Shown here one piece after another: positions 6,371-7,736 of a stretch of 7,736 bases of DNA. Origin of the DNA: an uncultured Prevotella sp. (GTDB lineage: Bacteria > Bacteroidota > Bacteroidia > Bacteroidales > Bacteroidaceae). Both the position numbers and the translations under genes were made by a program. Numbering within the stretch: position 1 is the stretch's first letter; every line of letters starts with the position of its first letter. The stretch lies in NCBI GenBank assembly GCA_945827565.1, contig CALZNR010000053.1, forward strand, positions 1 through 7,736, in the 5' to 3' direction. The notes under the pieces are model-generated. The model saw nothing but the letters and a program-made list of their open reading frames with translations, did not search any database and was not told the DNA's origin.

Positions 6371-7237
6371 ATGAGCAATATGTGTGTCTTACGGGTCTTA
6401 GCGGTGATGGCACTGCTGTGCGCAGGAAACGCTGTTCAGAGTTTTGGAAAGAGCCTAACAGACAGTCTTTTTATTGAAAGATTGCTGGCTGAAGAATCCC
6501 AAAAACGTCATGGAGGGTCATTGCCCCTGTATTTTGCCAGTAAATTCTTAAACACTCCTTATGTGGCGCATACTCTGGAAGTGAACAAGAGGGAGCAACT
6601 GGTTGTAAACACCCGCCAACTTGACTGTGCAACATTGGTTGACAATGTAGTGGCACTGTGCATGTGTGTGAAGCAGAAGAAACACGAATATACAGCTTTC
6701 AAACAGAACCTGCAAACCATAAGATACAGAAACGGTGTTATTGACGGTTATTGCAGCAGACTGCATTACTTTTCAGAATGGATAAACGACAACAAGAAAA
6801 AAGGCATAGTGGAAACCATTGAACAGCCTGTCGATGTATTCTCATCCATACAAACGGTAAATGTATCCTTTATGAGCCAACATGCACATAAATACGAGAC
6901 GCTGGCAATCCACCCTGAACTGGTTTCAGAAATCATCAGAACAGAACAGATAATTTCTGGAGAAAATGTGCGTTACATAGGTAAGGACGACATCAAGAAT
7001 GACAGCCTTAGCAGAAGCGCAATCCATGATGGAGACATTATTGCCATCACAACCAATAAGAAAGGACTGGACATAGCACATGTAGGCTTTGCCGTGTGGC
7101 AAAAGGACGGTCTGCATCTTTTAAATGCCTCCCTGCTGCACAAGAAAGTAGTGCTGGAATCCATGACCTTGAAACAATATCTTGGACAGCATCCATCGCA
7201 CACAGGCATCAGAGTAATGAGGATATTATGTGACTGA
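6371..7237 (+). CDS. DUF1460 NlpC/P60-like amidase, secreted
   Basis: A 288-residue exported protein of the DUF1460 family (PF07313). Family members have an NlpC/P60 (papain-like) fold and are reported to act as N-acetylmuramoyl-L-alanine amidases on muropeptides. The likely nucleophile is C86 in LDCATLVDN (84-92), preceded by the family-typical YVAHTLE segment (64-70). The likely catalytic histidine is H237 in DIAHVGFAVW (234-243), and N252 in LLNAS is a candidate third residue. Residues 1-24 look like a Sec signal peptide. C17 does not sit in a lipobox because L precedes it, so this is probably a soluble periplasmic protein. It follows the DUF4421 gene by 3 bases, so coupling is very likely, and it lies in one run with a peptidoglycan synthase, consistent with wall turnover or recycling. 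The cleaved bond is inferred from the family. Confidence 0.88.
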   Translation: MSNMCVLRVLAVMALLCAGNAVQSFGKSLTDSLFIERLLAEESQKRHGGSLPLYFASKFLNTPYVAHTLEVNKREQLVVNTRQLDCATLVDNVVALCMCVKQKKHEYTAFKQNLQTIRYRNGVIDGYCSRLHYFSEWINDNKKKGIVETIEQPVDVFSSIQTVNVSFMSQHAHKYETLAIHPELVSEIIRTEQIISGENVRYIGKDDIKNDSLSRSAIHDGDIIAITTNKKGLDIAHVGFAVWQKDGLHLLNASLLHKKVVLESMTLKQYLGQHPSHTGIRVMRILCD

Positions 7238-7242
7238 ACAAA

Positions 7243-7285
7243 TAAATATTTTCCCATCGTCAATCTAATCAAAATAAAATATTTA
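7243..7285. repeat. AT-only inverted repeat at a promoter
   Basis: TAAATATTTT (7243-7252) is perfectly complementary to AAAATATTTA (7276-7285), separated by 23 bases. Each arm contains the palindrome AAATATTT (7244-7251 and 7277-7284), so the sites are also direct repeats with a 33-bp period, about three turns of DNA. The right arm overlaps the first bases of the promoter -7 element. It could be a pair of operator half-sites, or a poor terminator for the preceding gene. Low sequence complexity makes chance a real possibility. Confidence 0.4.
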
Positions 7286-7291
7286 CCTTTG
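7284..7291 (+). promoter_or_regulatory. Promoter -7 element of the aldo/keto reductase gene
   Basis: TACCTTTG is a perfect match to the Bacteroidota -7 consensus TAnnTTTG. No TTTG is present at the -33 position (around 7258-7264), so the promoter may be weak or activator-dependent. Transcription would start near 7297, giving a leader of about 77 bases before the ATG at 7374. This supports a transcription unit separate from the upstream cluster. Confidence 0.6.
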
Positions 7292-7328
7292 TGTCGGTAT
7301 TGATGAAATGCAACAGTATGTTCAGTTG

Positions 7329-7344
7329 ATGTGTTGCAACACAT
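7329..7344. promoter_or_regulatory. 16-bp perfect palindrome in the leader
   Basis: ATGTGTTGCAACACAT is an uninterrupted perfect palindrome about 30 bases before the start codon and downstream of the promoter. TGCAACA also occurs at 7309-7315, so TGTTGCA (7332-7338) could pair either within the palindrome or with that upstream copy. Perfect 16-bp symmetry fits a binding site for a dimeric repressor placed as a roadblock. A hairpin with no loop is not physically favourable in RNA, so a DNA site is the better reading. The regulator is unknown. Confidence 0.5.
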
Positions 7345-7373
7345 TTACACAGAAACAAATAAAAGATAATATT

Positions 7374-7692
7374 ATGGAATACAACGAATTAGGCAAAACA
7401 GGCATGAAACTTTCCAACTTGGGATTTGGAGCATCTTCATTGGGAGGCGTGTTTCATGGCATTAAAGAGAATGAGGGAATAGAGGCAGTGTTCACTGCTG
7501 TTGAGAATGGCATCAATTTCATCGATGTGTCGCCCTATTACGGCCATCTTAAAGCAGAAACCGTATTGGGAAAAGCCTTGAAGGATATTCCCAGAGACAA
7601 ATATTATCTTTCCACCAAGGTGGGACGATATGGAAAGGACGGTGTGAATTATTGGGATTATTCTGCCAAACGTGCACAAGAGAGTGTATATG
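7374..7692 (+). CDS. Aldo/keto reductase, L-galactose dehydrogenase-like (3' truncated)
   Basis: The first 106 codons of an aldo/keto reductase, cut off by the right-hand adapter; a complete member has about 310-340 residues. The start reads MEYNELGKTGMKLSNLGFGA, the usual AKR opening. D51, Y56 and K82 match three of the four catalytic residues (motifs D51-VSPYYG and STKVGRY); the histidine should lie beyond the edge. The GASSLGGVF, SPYYG and KVGRY segments resemble plant-type L-galactose dehydrogenase and related bacterial aldose dehydrogenases. The likely role is NAD(P)-linked oxidation of a sugar in the cytosol, with the substrate not known. It has its own promoter and a palindromic site in its leader. 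Confidence 0.9.
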
Positions 7693-7736
7693 CTGTCTCT
7701 TATACACATCTCCGAGCCCACGAGACAGGCAGAAAT
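7693..7736 (+). other. Nextera read-2 adapter plus i7 index (non-genomic)
   Basis: Bases 7693-7726 are the reverse complement of the Illumina Nextera read-2 adapter, including the mosaic end CTGTCTCTTATACACATCT at 7693-7711. They are followed by the 8-base index AGGCAGAA at 7727-7734, which I recognise as Nextera i7 index N703, and then AT, the start of the P7 flow-cell sequence. This is read-through into the library adapter, left untrimmed. The aldo/keto reductase gene stops here for technical, not biological, reasons. Confidence 0.98.

Noticed and set aside
6371..6430. Lipoprotein signal in the DUF1460 protein
   Set aside because: C17 is preceded by A-L-L, whereas a lipobox needs a small residue (G, A or S) just before the cysteine; an ordinary signal peptide fits better.
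7437..7721. 94-residue open frame on the minus strand at the right end
   Set aside because: Its start and first residues (MGSEMCIRDS) are encoded by the sequencing adapter, and the rest is antisense to the aldo/keto reductase.

Overview
This looks like an assembled contig from a member of the Bacteroidota, most likely Bacteroidales and possibly Prevotellaceae. The evidence is the family content (DUF4421 and DUF1460 proteins, a Bacteroidota-style class A PBP, a pyrB-pyrI pair), promoter elements of the TAnnTTTG type, and the absence of clear Shine-Dalgarno sequences. The genus is a guess. The two ends are not genomic: bases 1-31 and 7693-7736 are Illumina Nextera adapter sequence, the right one including an 8-base i7 index. 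The biological sequence is therefore about 32-7692.

Layout. Bases 32-438 hold no gene I can support, but they are rich in inverted repeats and contain one exact 10-bp tandem duplication. Bases 439-1853 on the minus strand are a pyrB-pyrI operon: the catalytic and regulatory chains of aspartate carbamoyltransferase, the first committed step of pyrimidine synthesis. A 107-bp divergent intergenic region (1854-1960) separates it from a plus-strand run of four closely spaced genes (1961-7237): a bifunctional class A penicillin-binding protein, a Gfo/Idh/MocA-type NAD(P)-dependent oxidoreductase, a secreted DUF4421 probable outer-membrane protein, and a secreted DUF1460 (NlpC/P60-like) probable muropeptide amidase. 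After a 136-bp gap with a very good Bacteroidota promoter, a 16-bp perfect palindrome and a 10-bp inverted repeat, the N-terminal third of an aldo/keto reductase resembling L-galactose dehydrogenase runs into the right-hand adapter.

The plus-strand run reads as an envelope cluster: one enzyme builds peptidoglycan, one probably cuts recycled or released muropeptides, one is a probable barrel protein of the outer membrane, and the oxidoreductase has no assigned substrate. I found no mobile element, CRISPR array, tRNA or rRNA. The only mosaic ends present are the engineered Tn5 ends of the library kit. I see no convincing new multi-gene system. The less explained signals are the structured gene-free stretch downstream of pyrI, the apparently very short leader of the PBP gene, and the symmetric sites at the aldo/keto reductase promoter.
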